Assembly: GCF_001277195.1 (NCBI RefSeq)
Contig: NZ_CP012268.1
Coordinates: 3,100,001-3,164,000, forward strand
Direction of reading: 5' to 3'
Length of the DNA: 64,000 nucleotides
From: Cronobacter muytjensii ATCC 51329
GTDB lineage: Bacteria > Pseudomonadota > Gammaproteobacteria > Enterobacterales > Enterobacteriaceae
Positions 7,566 through 16,297 of this stretch are shown in pieces; within the stretch, counting starts at the first letter, position 1; every line of letters starts with the position of its first letter. The notes below the pieces were generated by a model that was given only the letters and a program-made list of their open reading frames with translations, searched no databases and had not been told where the DNA came from. The translations under genes and the position numbers were made by a program.

Positions 7566-10010
7566 ATGATGATCTTGAGTATCGTTGCCACCCTCGTCCT
7601 GATCGGTGCGCTGTTTTATCACCGCGTCAGCCTGACGCTCAGCAGCCTGATTCTGCTGGCCTGGACCGCAGCCCTGGGCGCCGTTGGCCTCTGGTCGCTG
7701 TGGCTGCTGGTGCCGCTGGCTATCATTCTGGTTCCCCTTAACGTGACGCCGATGCGTAAATCGCTTATCTCGGCACCGGTGTTCCGCGGCTTTCGTAAGG
7801 TGATGCCGCCAATGTCGCGCACGGAGAAAGAGGCGATCGACGCCGGTACCACCTGGTGGGAAGGCGATCTGTTTCGCGGCAACCCGGACTGGCAAAAGCT
7901 GCATAATTACCCGCAGCCGAAGCTGACCGCCGAAGAGCAGGCGTTCCTCGACGGCCCGGTGGAAGAAGCGTGCCGCATGGCCAATGACTTCCAGATAACC
8001 CACGAAATGGCGGATCTGCCGCCGGAGCTGTGGGCGTACCTGAAAGAACATCGCTTCTTCGCGATGATCATCAAGAAAGAGTATGGCGGTCTGGAATTTT
8101 CGGCATATGCGCAGTCCCGCGTGCTGCAAAAACTCTCCGGCGTCTCGGGCATTCTCGCGATTACCGTCGGCGTGCCGAACTCGCTCGGCCCTGGCGAACT
8201 GCTGCAACACTACGGCACCGAAGCGCAGAAAAACCATTATCTGCCGCGCCTGGCGCGTGGGCTGGAAATCCCCTGCTTCGCGCTCACCAGCCCTGAAGCG
8301 GGATCTGATGCGGGCGCTATTCCGGATACCGGCGTGGTCTGCATGGGCGAGTGGCAGGGTGAGCAGGTGCTTGGCATGCGCCTCACCTGGAACAAGCGCT
8401 ACATTACGCTCGCGCCAATCGCCACCGTGCTGGGTCTCGCGTTTAAACTTTCTGACCCGGATCGTCTGCTGGGCGGCGAGCAGGAACTCGGCATTACCTG
8501 CGCCTTGATCCCGACGAACACGCCGGGCGTGGAAATCGGTAAACGTCACTTCCCGCTCAACGTGCCGTTCCAGAACGGCCCGACGCGCGGCAAAGATATC
8601 TTCGTGCCGATTGACTACATCATCGGCGGCCCGAAAATGGCCGGTCAGGGCTGGCGGATGCTGGTGGAATGCCTGTCGGTGGGTCGCGGCATTACGCTAC
8701 CGTCTAACTCAACCGGCGGCCTGAAATCGGTGGCGCTGGCGACCGGCGCTTATGCCCATATCCGCCGTCAGTTCAAAATCTCTATCGGTAAAATGGAAGG
8801 GATCGAAGAGCCGCTGGCGCGCATCGCGGGTAATGCGTATGTGATGGATGCGGCGGCGTCGCTTATCACCTACGGCATTATGCTCGGCGAAAAACCGGCG
8901 GTGCTGTCGGCGATTGTGAAATATCACTGTACCCACCGCGGACAGCAGTCGATTATCGATGCGATGGATATCGCAGGCGGTAAAGGCATTATGCTCGGCG
9001 AGGGCAACTTCCTGGCCCGCGCGTATCAGGGCGCGCCTATCGCGATCACCGTGGAAGGCGCCAACATTCTGACCCGCAGCATGATGATCTTCGGCCAGGG
9101 CGCGATCCGCTGCCATCCGTATGTGCTGGAAGAGATGGCGGCGGCGCAGAATAACGACGTTAACGCGTTCGATAAACTGCTGTTCCGTCATATCGGCCAC
9201 GTCGGCAGCAACCTGGTGCGCAGCTTCTGGCTCGGCCTGACCAACGGCCTGACCAGCAGCAGCCCGACCCGCGACGCCACGCGCCGCTACTATCAACATA
9301 TCAACCGCCTGAGCGCCAGCCTGGCGCTGCTCTCCGACGTCTCAATGGCGGTACTGGGCGGCAGCCTGAAGCGTCGTGAACGCATCTCGGCGCGCCTGGG
9401 CGACGTGCTGAGCCAGCTCTACCTGGCCTCAGCGGTGCTGAAACGTTATGACGACGAAGGCCGTCAGGAAGCGGATCTCCCGCTGGTGCACTGGGGCGTG
9501 CAGGACGCGCTGCATCAGGCCGAGCAGGCAATCAGCGATCTGCTGCGTAACTTCCCGAACGGCGCGGTCGCGGGCCTGCTGAGCCTGGCGATTTTCCCGG
9601 CGGGCCGCCGTTACGACGCGCCTTCCGATAAGCTGGATCACAAACTTGCGAAGATCCTGCAGACGCCGTCGGCGACCCGTTCACGCATCGGCCGCGGCCA
9701 GTACCTGACGCCGAGCGAGCATAACCCGGTCGGGTTGCTGGAGCAGGCATTGCAGGATGTGATGGCCGCCGATCCTATCCACCAGCGGATCTGCAAAGAG
9801 ATGGGCAAAAACCTGCCGTTCACCCGTCTTGATGAGCTGGCGAAGCGCGCACTGAAAGAAGGCCGCATCAATGAAGATGAAGCCGCTATTCTGATTCGCG
9901 CCGAAGAGAGCCGTCTGCGCAGCATTAACGTCGATGAGTTCGAACCGGATGCGCTGGCGACACAGCCTGTAAAGCTGCCGGAGACGGTGCGTAAAGTCGA
10001 AGCCGCGTAA
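7566..10010 (+). CDS. fadE: Acyl-CoA dehydrogenase
   Basis: The protein is 814 aa, the E. coli FadE length. It catalyses the first, FAD-dependent step of fatty-acid beta-oxidation. Two hydrophobic N-terminal segments (about residues 1-22 and 24-60) probably anchor it to the inner membrane. The acyl-CoA dehydrogenase core follows, with CFALTSPEAGSDAGAIPDTG (FAD/acyl-binding signature), ITVEGANILTRSMMIFGQGA and a long C-terminal extension ending VRKVEAA. The start is ATG at 7566 after AAGGGAGC. Monocistronic, with a FadR site upstream and a strong terminator downstream. Confidence 0.97.
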   Translation: MMILSIVATLVLIGALFYHRVSLTLSSLILLAWTAALGAVGLWSLWLLVPLAIILVPLNVTPMRKSLISAPVFRGFRKVMPPMSRTEKEAIDAGTTWWEGDLFRGNPDWQKLHNYPQPKLTAEEQAFLDGPVEEACRMANDFQITHEMADLPPELWAYLKEHRFFAMIIKKEYGGLEFSAYAQSRVLQKLSGVSGILAITVGVPNSLGPGELLQHYGTEAQKNHYLPRLARGLEIPCFALTSPEAGSDAGAIPDTGVVCMGEWQGEQVLGMRLTWNKRYITLAPIATVLGLAFKLSDPDRLLGGEQELGITCALIPTNTPGVEIGKRHFPLNVPFQNGPTRGKDIFVPIDYIIGGPKMAGQGWRMLVECLSVGRGITLPSNSTGGLKSVALATGAYAHIRRQFKISIGKMEGIEEPLARIAGNAYVMDAAASLITYGIMLGEKPAVLSAIVKYHCTHRGQQSIIDAMDIAGGKGIMLGEGNFLARAYQGAPIAITVEGANILTRSMMIFGQGAIRCHPYVLEEMAAAQNNDVNAFDKLLFRHIGHVGSNLVRSFWLGLTNGLTSSSPTRDATRRYYQHINRLSASLALLSDVSMAVLGGSLKRRERISARLGDVLSQLYLASAVLKRYDDEGRQEADLPLVHWGVQDALHQAEQAISDLLRNFPNGAVAGLLSLAIFPAGRRYDAPSDKLDHKLAKILQTPSATRSRIGRGQYLTPSEHNPVGLLEQALQDVMAADPIHQRICKEMGKNLPFTRLDELAKRALKEGRINEDEAAILIRAEESRLRSINVDEFEPDALATQPVKLPETVRKVEAA

Positions 10011-10024
10011 TGCCGCTCTGTGAA

Positions 10025-10050
10025 AAACCCCGCTCCGGCGGGGTTTTTTA
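10025..10050 (+). terminator. Terminator after fadE
   Basis: A 9-bp stem (AAACCCCGC at 10025-10033 with GCGGGGTTT at 10038-10046) with TCCG loop is followed by a T-run, 14 bp after the fadE stop. Confidence 0.9.
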
Positions 10051-10116
10051 TTGCCTCGCATCCTGCCGTGCGCGTGATAAAGTGGCCTGAGTTGCCAATG
10101 ACGGGGGAGTCTGAAC

Positions 10117-10887
10117 GTGTCTGGTTTGAAAATATCGCTGATGCAGCAACCGCTGACCTGGATGGACGGGCCCGCTAATCTGCGCCACTTCGACGTGCTG
10201 CTGGAAAAGGTAGAAGGGCGGGATCTCATTGTGCTGCCGGAGATGTTCACTACGGGCTTTGCAATGGAAGCCGCGCAGGCGTCGCTCCCGGAGGAGACCG
10301 TCGTCGCCTGGATGCAGGAAAAGGCGCGCCAGACCAGTGCGATGGTGGCGGGCAGCGCCGCCTTACAGAGCGAGCGCGGGCCGGTAAACCGGTTTTTACT
10401 GGTCGAGCCGCAGGGCGCGGTGCACCGCTACGACAAACGTCATCTGTTCCGCATGGCCGATGAGCATCAGCATTATGTAGCGGGCGAAGCGCGCCTTATT
10501 GTTGAATGGCGCGGCTGGCGTATTCTGCCGCTGGTCTGTTATGACCTGCGTTTCCCGGTGTGGTCGCGCAACCGCAACGATTATGACCTGGCGCTCTATG
10601 TGGCGAACTGGCCTGCCCCACGCGCCCTGCACTGGCAGGCGCTCCTGACGGCGCGCGCCATTGAGAACCAGGCGTATGTCGCTGGCTGCAACCGGGTGGG
10701 CAGCGACGGCAACGGCCATCACTACCGCGGTGACAGCCGCATCATCAACCCGCAGGGCGAAATTATCGCCGCGAGCGACGCGCATCAGGCGGTTCGTCTG
10801 GAAGCGGAGCTGTCTCTGGAGTCGCTGAACGACTATCGCGACAAATTCCCGGCCTGGCAGGACGCCGACTCGTTTACGCTGGGGTGA
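10117..10887 (+). CDS. yafV: YafV, omega-amidase (2-oxoglutaramate amidase) of the nitrilase family
   Basis: 256 aa with a GTG start at 10117 preceded by GGGGGAG. The C-N hydrolase Glu-Lys-Cys triad is visible: Glu in VLPEMFTTGFAM, Lys in YDKRHLFRMADEH and Cys in LVCYDLRFPVWS. The E. coli and Yersinia homologues are Nit2-like omega-amidases acting on alpha-ketoglutaramate, a metabolite-repair and transamination by-product clean-up reaction. The E. coli lysozyme inhibitor gene ivy, which sits next to fadE there, is absent here. Confidence 0.9.
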   Translation: MSGLKISLMQQPLTWMDGPANLRHFDVLLEKVEGRDLIVLPEMFTTGFAMEAAQASLPEETVVAWMQEKARQTSAMVAGSAALQSERGPVNRFLLVEPQGAVHRYDKRHLFRMADEHQHYVAGEARLIVEWRGWRILPLVCYDLRFPVWSRNRNDYDLALYVANWPAPRALHWQALLTARAIENQAYVAGCNRVGSDGNGHHYRGDSRIINPQGEIIAASDAHQAVRLEAELSLESLNDYRDKFPAWQDADSFTLG

Positions 10888-10936
10888 TATTCAGGGGCGG
10901 CTTAAAAGCGGCCCGTTGATTTTGCTGGCGCAGAAA

Positions 10937-10972
10937 AGACGAAAGCCCGAATCATTGCTGATTCGGGCTTTC
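10937..10972 (-). terminator. Terminator after tRNA-Asp
   Basis: An 11-bp perfect stem (AAAGCCCGAAT at 10942-10952 with 10961-10971) carries a T-run on the minus strand, 9 bp beyond the tRNA CCA end. Its A/T-flanked form could also end yafV transcription on the plus strand. Confidence 0.85.
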
Positions 10973-10979
10973 TGAATAG

Positions 10980-11056
10980 TGGCGGAACGGACGGGACTCG
11001 AACCCGCGACCCCCTGCGTGACAGGCAGGTATTCTAACCGACTGAACTACCGCTCC
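10980..11056 (-). tRNA. aspV: tRNA-Asp (GUC anticodon)
   Basis: A 77-nt cloverleaf with encoded CCA. The minus strand begins GGAGCGGTAGTTCAGTCGGT and has anticodon loop CTGTCAC. It is identical in sequence to the second copy at 20,375-20,451. It lies downstream of dnaQ, as aspV does in E. coli. A near-consensus promoter and a terminator flank it, so it is an independent unit. Confidence 0.97.
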
Positions 11057-11084
11057 GCGTTGTGTTCCCTTGGGAACGGGGCGA

Positions 11085-11113
11085 ATATTACGGGCTGGCC
11101 CCGTAACCGTCAA
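11085..11113 (-). promoter_or_regulatory. Promoter of the tRNA-Asp gene
   Basis: On the minus strand TTGACG (-35, 11108-11113) is followed by exactly 17 bp and TAATAT (-10, 11085-11090). The sequence just downstream of -10 is GC-rich, the type of discriminator seen at stable-RNA promoters under stringent control. The mature tRNA starts 28 bp downstream. Confidence 0.85.
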
Positions 11114-11188
11114 CGGTTTTTCTCACATTTTGAATCGTTTGCTTTAAAAATCGCCCGCCCGGCGATTTTGTCAGCATTTTCAGTATGC

Positions 11189-11920
11189 TCAGGCGCGCCA
11201 GAGGCAGCTACCGCCCTTTTTCTGCACCAGATCGAGACGCGATTCATGCGCTGCCAGTTCTTCATCGCACGCCCGAACGACCTTAAGGCGCGACGCCTGG
11301 CGGACCACACGCTGAATGCCGGTATCGCCCTGCTGTTGCTGCCCATCCCCTTCCATCGCGAACGCGATGGACGTCTGCCCGCCGGTCATGGCCAGATAGA
11401 CTTCCGCCAGAATTTGGGAGTCGAGCAATGCGCCGTGCAGCGTACGCTTGGTGTTGTCTATCTCATAACGCGAACATAATGCATCGAGGCTGTTGCGCTT
11501 GCCCGGGAACATCTTACGGGCCATCGCCAGGCTGTCGGTGATTTTGCAGAACGTTTCGGTCTTCGGAATGCCACGGTTGAGCATGCCGAATTCGTAATCC
11601 ATAAAGCCGATATCGAACGACGCGTTATGGATGACCAGCTCAGCGCCGCGAATGTAGTCGAGAAAATCGTCCACCACATCGCCGAAAACCGGTTTATTCA
11701 GCAAAAACTCGTCGGAGATGCCGTGAACCATAAAGGCTTCCGGGTCCACCAGCCGGTCGGGCTTGAGATAGACGTGAAAGTTATTGCCGGTCAGGCGACG
11801 GTTAATGACTTCAACCGCACCGATCTCAATAATGCGGTGCCCTTCATAATGGGCGCCTATCTGGTTCATACCGGTGGTTTCGGTATCCAGAACGATCTGT
11901 CGTGTAATAGCTGTGCTCAT
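11189..11920 (-). CDS. dnaQ: DNA polymerase III epsilon subunit (3'-5' proofreading exonuclease)
   Basis: 243 aa, the E. coli length. The DEDDh exonuclease domain occupies about residues 1-180: motif I is VLDTETTGM with Asp12 and Glu14, and motif III is HGALLDAQ-like (HGALLDSQILAEVY) with the catalytic His and Asp. The C-terminal segment after the Gln-rich linker (GDGQQQQGD) binds the alpha subunit DnaE, encoded at 42,082 in this window. It is divergent from rnhA with 52 bp between starts, the arrangement known in E. coli. Confidence 0.97.
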   Translation of the reverse strand: MSTAITRQIVLDTETTGMNQIGAHYEGHRIIEIGAVEVINRRLTGNNFHVYLKPDRLVDPEAFMVHGISDEFLLNKPVFGDVVDDFLDYIRGAELVIHNASFDIGFMDYEFGMLNRGIPKTETFCKITDSLAMARKMFPGKRNSLDALCSRYEIDNTKRTLHGALLDSQILAEVYLAMTGGQTSIAFAMEGDGQQQQGDTGIQRVVRQASRLKVVRACDEELAAHESRLDLVQKKGGSCLWRA

Positions 11921-11972
11921 AGCGCTCGTTTATGTCAGACTTGGCTTTTTACTCACAGGAAGTCTACCAGAG

Positions 11973-12449
11973 ATGCGTAAACAGGTAGAAATTTTCACCG
12001 ATGGATCTTGTCTCGGCAACCCGGGGCCGGGGGGTTATGGCGCGATTCTGCGTTATAAGCAGCACGAGCGTACCTTTAGCGCCGGCTATCGCCTGACGAC
12101 CAATAACCGAATGGAGCTGATGGCGGCGATTGTGTCGCTGGAGGCGCTGCGCGAGCACTGCACCGTCACGCTCAGCACCGACAGCCAGTATGTGCGCCAG
12201 GGCATCACGCAGTGGATACACAACTGGAAAAAGCGCGGCTGGAAAACCGCCGACAAGAAACCGGTTAAAAATGTCGATTTATGGCAGCGGCTGGATGCGG
12301 CGCTAAGCCAGCATGAGATTAAGTGGGAGTGGGTCAAGGGCCACGCCGGGCACCCGGAAAACGAACGCTGTGACGAACTGGCGCGCGCGGCCGCAATGGC
12401 GCCAACGCTTGAAGACACCGGCTATCAACCGGAAACGGCAGCGAGTTAA
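11973..12449 (+). CDS. rnhA: Ribonuclease HI
   Basis: 158 aa against 155 in E. coli. It degrades the RNA strand of RNA:DNA hybrids. I chose the ATG at 11973 (MRKQVEIFTDGSCLGNPGPG); the frame is open for 33 more codons upstream but these overlap dnaQ regulatory DNA. The catalytic carboxylates are visible: Asp10 in FTDGSC, Glu48 in NRMELMA, Asp70 in LSTDSQYV and Asp134 in ENERCDELA. The stop overlaps the convergent yafS stop by 4 bp. Confidence 0.97.
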   Translation: MRKQVEIFTDGSCLGNPGPGGYGAILRYKQHERTFSAGYRLTTNNRMELMAAIVSLEALREHCTVTLSTDSQYVRQGITQWIHNWKKRGWKTADKKPVKNVDLWQRLDAALSQHEIKWEWVKGHAGHPENERCDELARAAAMAPTLEDTGYQPETAAS

Positions 12450-13162
12450 GGCTTGCGATACTGCCGTGTGGCACCGACAGCCGGGCGCAGTTGCGTGCGG
12501 GCGCGCGGCTTCATTAATGGATTGATCGTCAGCGGGATGGTGCGCTTGCGCGCCACCATCACCTGCAAACAGCCCAGCGCAGGCAAATGTTTCGTCAGCA
12601 TTTTGCCGCCCTGCCGACACCAGGGCAGCACCTGACAACGGTTATAATAGAGCAGCTCAAAGTTAAGCAGCGACAGCCAGTCCATCTGGCGCATCAGGGT
12701 AAACATCCGGCTATTCACCGGCGCGCGTTTGCGAACGAACGGCAGGAGTTTGGCCGCGCCCAGCAGGCTCACCGGGTTAAAACCGGTCATGATGAGCCAG
12801 CCATCATCAATCAGCACCCGATCCGCCTCATTGAGCAGCCGATGTGGATCGGTGCACCAGGGCAGCGTATGCGCCAGCAGGCAGGCATCGACGGATTTAG
12901 CGGCAAACGGCAGATGCAGCGGGTCGCCCTGCACCTGCAGCGCATCGCCTTGTTGCGCAATATTGACCTGATGGGAAATAGCGCAGGCGTCGGTGTTTAT
13001 CTCCGCGCTGAGATTGCCTATCTTAAGCAAATGAAAGCCATACATTTTCCCAAGCCAGGGCTGGAGTTCCCGCTCAAGCGTCGCGCGATAATTGTCGCCC
13101 CAGGAAAATGCATCCCAGTGGGTCGGTGCGCTGAGTGTCGCGGGTGTCCTTGCCGGTTTCAT
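12446..13162 (-). CDS. yafS: YafS, SAM-dependent methyltransferase-like protein
   Basis: 238 aa. I chose the ATG at 13162 (MKPARTPATLS), which has GGAAGG five bases upstream and matches E. coli; a GTG one codon earlier is possible. The mid-section (DPLHLPFAAKSVDACLLAHTLPWC, then LNEADRVLIDDGWLIMTGFNP) is the motif II-III region of class I methyltransferases. The N-terminal motif I is degenerate. The substrate is unknown. It is divergent from gloB with only 32 bp between starts. Confidence 0.88.
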   Translation of the reverse strand: MKPARTPATLSAPTHWDAFSWGDNYRATLERELQPWLGKMYGFHLLKIGNLSAEINTDACAISHQVNIAQQGDALQVQGDPLHLPFAAKSVDACLLAHTLPWCTDPHRLLNEADRVLIDDGWLIMTGFNPVSLLGAAKLLPFVRKRAPVNSRMFTLMRQMDWLSLLNFELLYYNRCQVLPWCRQGGKMLTKHLPALGCLQVMVARKRTIPLTINPLMKPRARTQLRPAVGATRQYRKP

Positions 13163-13194
13163 CACTACCTTCCGTAATGCATAAGAGGTGATTT

Positions 13195-13950
13195 ATGAAT
13201 CTTAACAGTATTCCTGCTTTCGAGGATAACTACATCTGGGTGTTAAATAATGAAGAAGGGCAATGCCTGATTGTCGACCCGGGCGAGGCGGAACCGGTAT
13301 TGAACGCTATTGAAGAAAACCAATGGCGGCCGATTGCGATTTTACTGACCCATCATCATCACGATCACACCGGTGGGGTAAAAGAATTAGTGGCGCGTTT
13401 TCCCGATCTCGTTGTGTACGGGCCAGAAGAGACCCGTAGCAAAGGCGCGCAGGTTATAGTCAACGATGGCGAGAAGTTCAACATTCTGGGCTGTGATTTC
13501 CTCGCGTTCGCCACGCCAGGTCACACTTTAGGACATTTCTCATATTTCAGTTTCCCTTATCTGTTTTGTGGCGACACCATGTTCTCTGGCGGTTGTGGAC
13601 GCCTGTTTGAAGGCACGCCAGCGCAGATGTACCAATCCTTCCAAAAGATAAACGCCCTGCCCGACGAAACGCTTATTTGCTGCGCCCACGAGTACACATT
13701 AAGCAATCTTAAGTTTTTAGTGGCTATTTTGCCGAACGATCCGGTTTTAACCCAATATTATCGAGAAGTTAATGAGTTACGTGCGAAAAATCAAAAAACA
13801 CTCCCCTCAATTCTTAAAAATGAGCGCCAAATAAATCTTTACCTCCGTCTTGAAGATGATGATTTGATTGGGAAAATTAATGCAGATCTGCGGTTGTCCT
13901 CTCCTGAAGAGAGATTTGCATGGTTAAGGTCAAAGAAAGATAACTTCTAA
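13195..13950 (+). CDS. gloB: Hydroxyacylglutathione hydrolase (glyoxalase II)
   Basis: 251 aa, the E. coli length. It hydrolyses S-lactoylglutathione to D-lactate and glutathione in methylglyoxal detoxification. The metallo-beta-lactamase metal site THHHHDHTGG is at residues about 53-62, with further ligands in TPGHTLGH, FCGDTMFSGGCGRLFEGT and CAHEYT. The gene is clearly richer in A+T than its neighbours, most of all in its last 220 bp (codons such as AAT, AAA, TTA, AGA, AGG). The start is ATG at 13195 after AGAGGTG. Confidence 0.96.
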   Translation: MNLNSIPAFEDNYIWVLNNEEGQCLIVDPGEAEPVLNAIEENQWRPIAILLTHHHHDHTGGVKELVARFPDLVVYGPEETRSKGAQVIVNDGEKFNILGCDFLAFATPGHTLGHFSYFSFPYLFCGDTMFSGGCGRLFEGTPAQMYQSFQKINALPDETLICCAHEYTLSNLKFLVAILPNDPVLTQYYREVNELRAKNQKTLPSILKNERQINLYLRLEDDDLIGKINADLRLSSPEERFAWLRSKKDNF

Positions 13951-14021
13951 AAATTCTTGCTTGTATTCAGGAAACTTCGCCGTTATCATTGCTCGTCTTT
14001 TAAGCAACTATTGACACACAC

Positions 14022-15395
14022 ATGAAGGCAAAAGCGATCTTACTCGCCTCTGTCCTGCTTGTGGGGTGCCAGGCGTCGCAACACGACGGCAGCGTCCAAC
14101 AGCATGCACAGAGCCTTTCTGCGGCTGGTCAAGGGGAAGCAGGAAAGTTCGCTGGTCGAGCGGCTTCTGCGCGGTGGATGGATGATGGAACTTTCCTCGC
14201 GCAAGATCAGGACCTGTGGACTTTCATTGGCGACGAGCTAAAGATGGGGATTCCGGAAAATGACCGGATCCGCGAACAAAAACTGAAGTACTTGAGTAAT
14301 AAGAGCTATCTCCACGATGTAACTTTACGGGCAGAGCCGTATATGTACTGGATAGCCGGGCAGATTAAGAAACGTAATATGCCAATGGAACTGGTACTAC
14401 TACCCATAGTGGAGAGCGCTTTTAACCCCCACGCGACATCTGGCGCGAATGCCGCAGGCATCTGGCAGATTGTCCCGAGCACGGGGCGGAATTATGGTTT
14501 AAAACAGACCCGAAATTACGACGCGCGTCGTGATGTGGTGGCGTCCACAACTGCCGCACTGAACATGATGCAACGTCTGAACCGTATGTTTGACGGCGAC
14601 TGGTTACTGACCGTCGCGGCCTATAACAGCGGTGAAGGTCGTGTAATGAAGGCAATGAAAGCGAATAAAGCACGTGGCATGCCCACGGATTTTTGGTCGC
14701 TCTCACTGCCACAGGAAACCAAAATTTACGTGCCGAAAATGCTGGCGCTGAGTGACATACTCAAAAACAGCAAAAGGTATGGGGTGCGTTTACCGACAAC
14801 GGATGAAAGCCGTGCGCTGGCTCGCGTGAAGGTAAATAATCCGGTGGAAATGGAACAGCTGGCGGAAATGGCCGGGATTTCAGTGAATAAGCTGAAAACC
14901 TTCAATGCGGGCGTTAAGGGCTCTACCCTCGGCGTGAGCGGGCCTCAGTACGTCATGGTGCCGCAGAAGCATGCGCAGCAGTTGCGTACGTCTCTGGCAG
15001 CGGGTGAAATTGCTGCGGTTCAGCCGACGCTGGTTGCCGATAATTCACTGTCTGCGCGCACTTATAAAGTGCGTTCCGGCGATACGCTTTCTGCAATTGC
15101 CGCCCGGATGAACGTCAGCACCAAAGATTTGCAGCGCTGGAACAATCTGCGCGGCGCGAAGCTGAAGCCAGGCCAGACGTTGTCCGTTGGCACAGTCAGT
15201 AGCTCAGGCGAGCTGGCGAGCAACAATGACAGCATCACCTACAAAGTGCGTAAGGGCGATTCGCTCTCAAGCATAGCTAAGCGTCACGGCGTAAACATTA
15301 AGGATGTGTTGCGCTGGAACAGCGATACGGACAATCTGCAACCGGGCGATCAAATCACCCTGTTTGTGAAGAACAGTTCGACGCCCGATTCCTGA
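14022..15395 (+). CDS. mltD: Membrane-bound lytic murein transglycosylase D
   Basis: 457 aa (452 in E. coli). It is a lipoprotein: the signal peptide ends in lipobox LVGC with Cys16. The SLT catalytic domain spans about residues 105-225, with catalytic Glu131 in PIVESAFNPHATSG, then AAGIWQIVPSTGRNYGL and AAYNSGEGRV. Two LysM peptidoglycan-binding repeats follow at about 348-391 (YKVRSGDTLSAIAAR) and 407-450 (YKVRKGDSLSSIAKR). It cleaves glycan strands to 1,6-anhydro-muropeptides at the outer membrane inner leaflet. The 71-bp gloB-mltD spacer is AT-rich. Confidence 0.96.
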   Translation: MKAKAILLASVLLVGCQASQHDGSVQQHAQSLSAAGQGEAGKFAGRAASARWMDDGTFLAQDQDLWTFIGDELKMGIPENDRIREQKLKYLSNKSYLHDVTLRAEPYMYWIAGQIKKRNMPMELVLLPIVESAFNPHATSGANAAGIWQIVPSTGRNYGLKQTRNYDARRDVVASTTAALNMMQRLNRMFDGDWLLTVAAYNSGEGRVMKAMKANKARGMPTDFWSLSLPQETKIYVPKMLALSDILKNSKRYGVRLPTTDESRALARVKVNNPVEMEQLAEMAGISVNKLKTFNAGVKGSTLGVSGPQYVMVPQKHAQQLRTSLAAGEIAAVQPTLVADNSLSARTYKVRSGDTLSAIAARMNVSTKDLQRWNNLRGAKLKPGQTLSVGTVSSSGELASNNDSITYKVRKGDSLSSIAKRHGVNIKDVLRWNSDTDNLQPGDQITLFVKNSSTPDS

Positions 15396-15416
15396 CCGCC
15401 AGCCGCAGTCTCATGA

Positions 15417-15446
15417 AAAGGCACCGATTCCCCCGGTGCCTTTTTC
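15417..15446 (+). terminator. Terminator after mltD (bidirectional)
   Basis: Stem AAAAGGCACCG pairs with CGGTGCCTTTT, followed by a T-run, 22 bp after the mltD stop. The flanking A-tract suggests it also serves yafE on the minus strand. Confidence 0.85.
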
Positions 15447-15456
15447 TTTATCCGCA

Positions 15457-16227
15457 TTACGCCGCTTTACTCGCCTCAATCATGATCGTATCGCTGGTGA
15501 AAGAGCCGTCCTCCTGCAGCGCAAAATAACGCTGCACCCCGGCCGACGCGCTGCGCTGGTAAGCGCGGATCGCCTGCGTGAGTACTTCAGGCGTACGCAT
15601 GCGCGCAATCCAGCTACTGAATTCCAGTTCCAGTCGATCGGTGTCGACGTTGCGTGTGATAAGCCCTGCCTGATTAAACATCGATAACCATTCACCGCTG
15701 GCATAGTTACGGACGTGTGAGGTATCACGCAGCGCTTCGACGGTCTGCAGCCAGATATCCAGAACCGGATGGCCGGGCGAAAGAATATCCATCATGATGA
15801 CGGTACCGCCGGGTTTCAGGACGCGCGTTATCTCGCGCAGCGCGAGGCCCACATCATGCCAGTGGTGCGCTGAATAACGGCTTATCACAATATCAAAGCT
15901 TTCCGCCTCAAATGGCAAAGACTCCGCATGCCCCTGACATGTCGACAGGTGACTGAAACCGCGCTCGCGCGCCGCCTCCGCTACCACAGCAAGCATTGAG
16001 GAGGATAAATCATAAGCGACAACCTCTCGCACCTGCTCTGCTGCGGCAAAGCTGGCGTGCCCTGCCCCGCAACCGAGATCGAGCACTCGCGCCTGCGCAA
16101 ATGCGGCCAGGCGCTCACGCAACTGTCGGAGATCGCGCCCCGTGGCATGTACCTGACTGGTTAAATAGGCTTTCGCCTGCGAGCCGAACTGCTTTTCTAC
16201 ATTATCGTGATGAGAGTGTGTTGCCAT
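15457..16227 (-). CDS. yafE: YafE, class I SAM-dependent methyltransferase
   Basis: 256 aa from the ATG at 16227 (MATHSHHDNVEKQFGSQA). AAGGA lies 7 nt upstream of that ATG but only 1 nt from the alternative ATG at 16233. The much longer open frame to 16467 has no ribosome-binding site and overlaps yafD. Motif I is VLDLGCGAGHASFAAAEQV, with post-I VVAYDLSSSM and motif III VLKPGGTVIMMD. This places it with the UbiE/COQ5-like family. The E. coli K-12 annotation is shorter; the substrate is unknown. Confidence 0.88.
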   Translation of the reverse strand: MATHSHHDNVEKQFGSQAKAYLTSQVHATGRDLRQLRERLAAFAQARVLDLGCGAGHASFAAAEQVREVVAYDLSSSMLAVVAEAARERGFSHLSTCQGHAESLPFEAESFDIVISRYSAHHWHDVGLALREITRVLKPGGTVIMMDILSPGHPVLDIWLQTVEALRDTSHVRNYASGEWLSMFNQAGLITRNVDTDRLELEFSSWIARMRTPEVLTQAIRAYQRSASAGVQRYFALQEDGSFTSDTIMIEASKAA

Positions 16228-16297
16228 TGTCATGTCCTTGCATTGAGTAAAAGAAAGGGCAGGCGCAGGGTCTGCCCAACGGCAGACCTGACACCCC

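Noticed and set aside
7542..8549. A 335-codon antisense frame over the fadE 5' end
   Set aside because: It is Arg/His/Gln-rich low-complexity translation typical of antisense high-GC DNA and overlaps the FadR site and fadE start.
10980..11056. tRNA-Asp as a possible integration site for a mobile island
   Set aside because: No integrase, partial tRNA duplicate or foreign-looking segment lies next to either tRNA-Asp copy; neighbours are core genes.
10979..11479. A frame starting MAERTGLEPATPCVTGRYS over tRNA-Asp, and a similar one at 23,896 over tRNA-Ile
   Set aside because: These peptides are the classic false translation of tRNA genes on the opposite strand.
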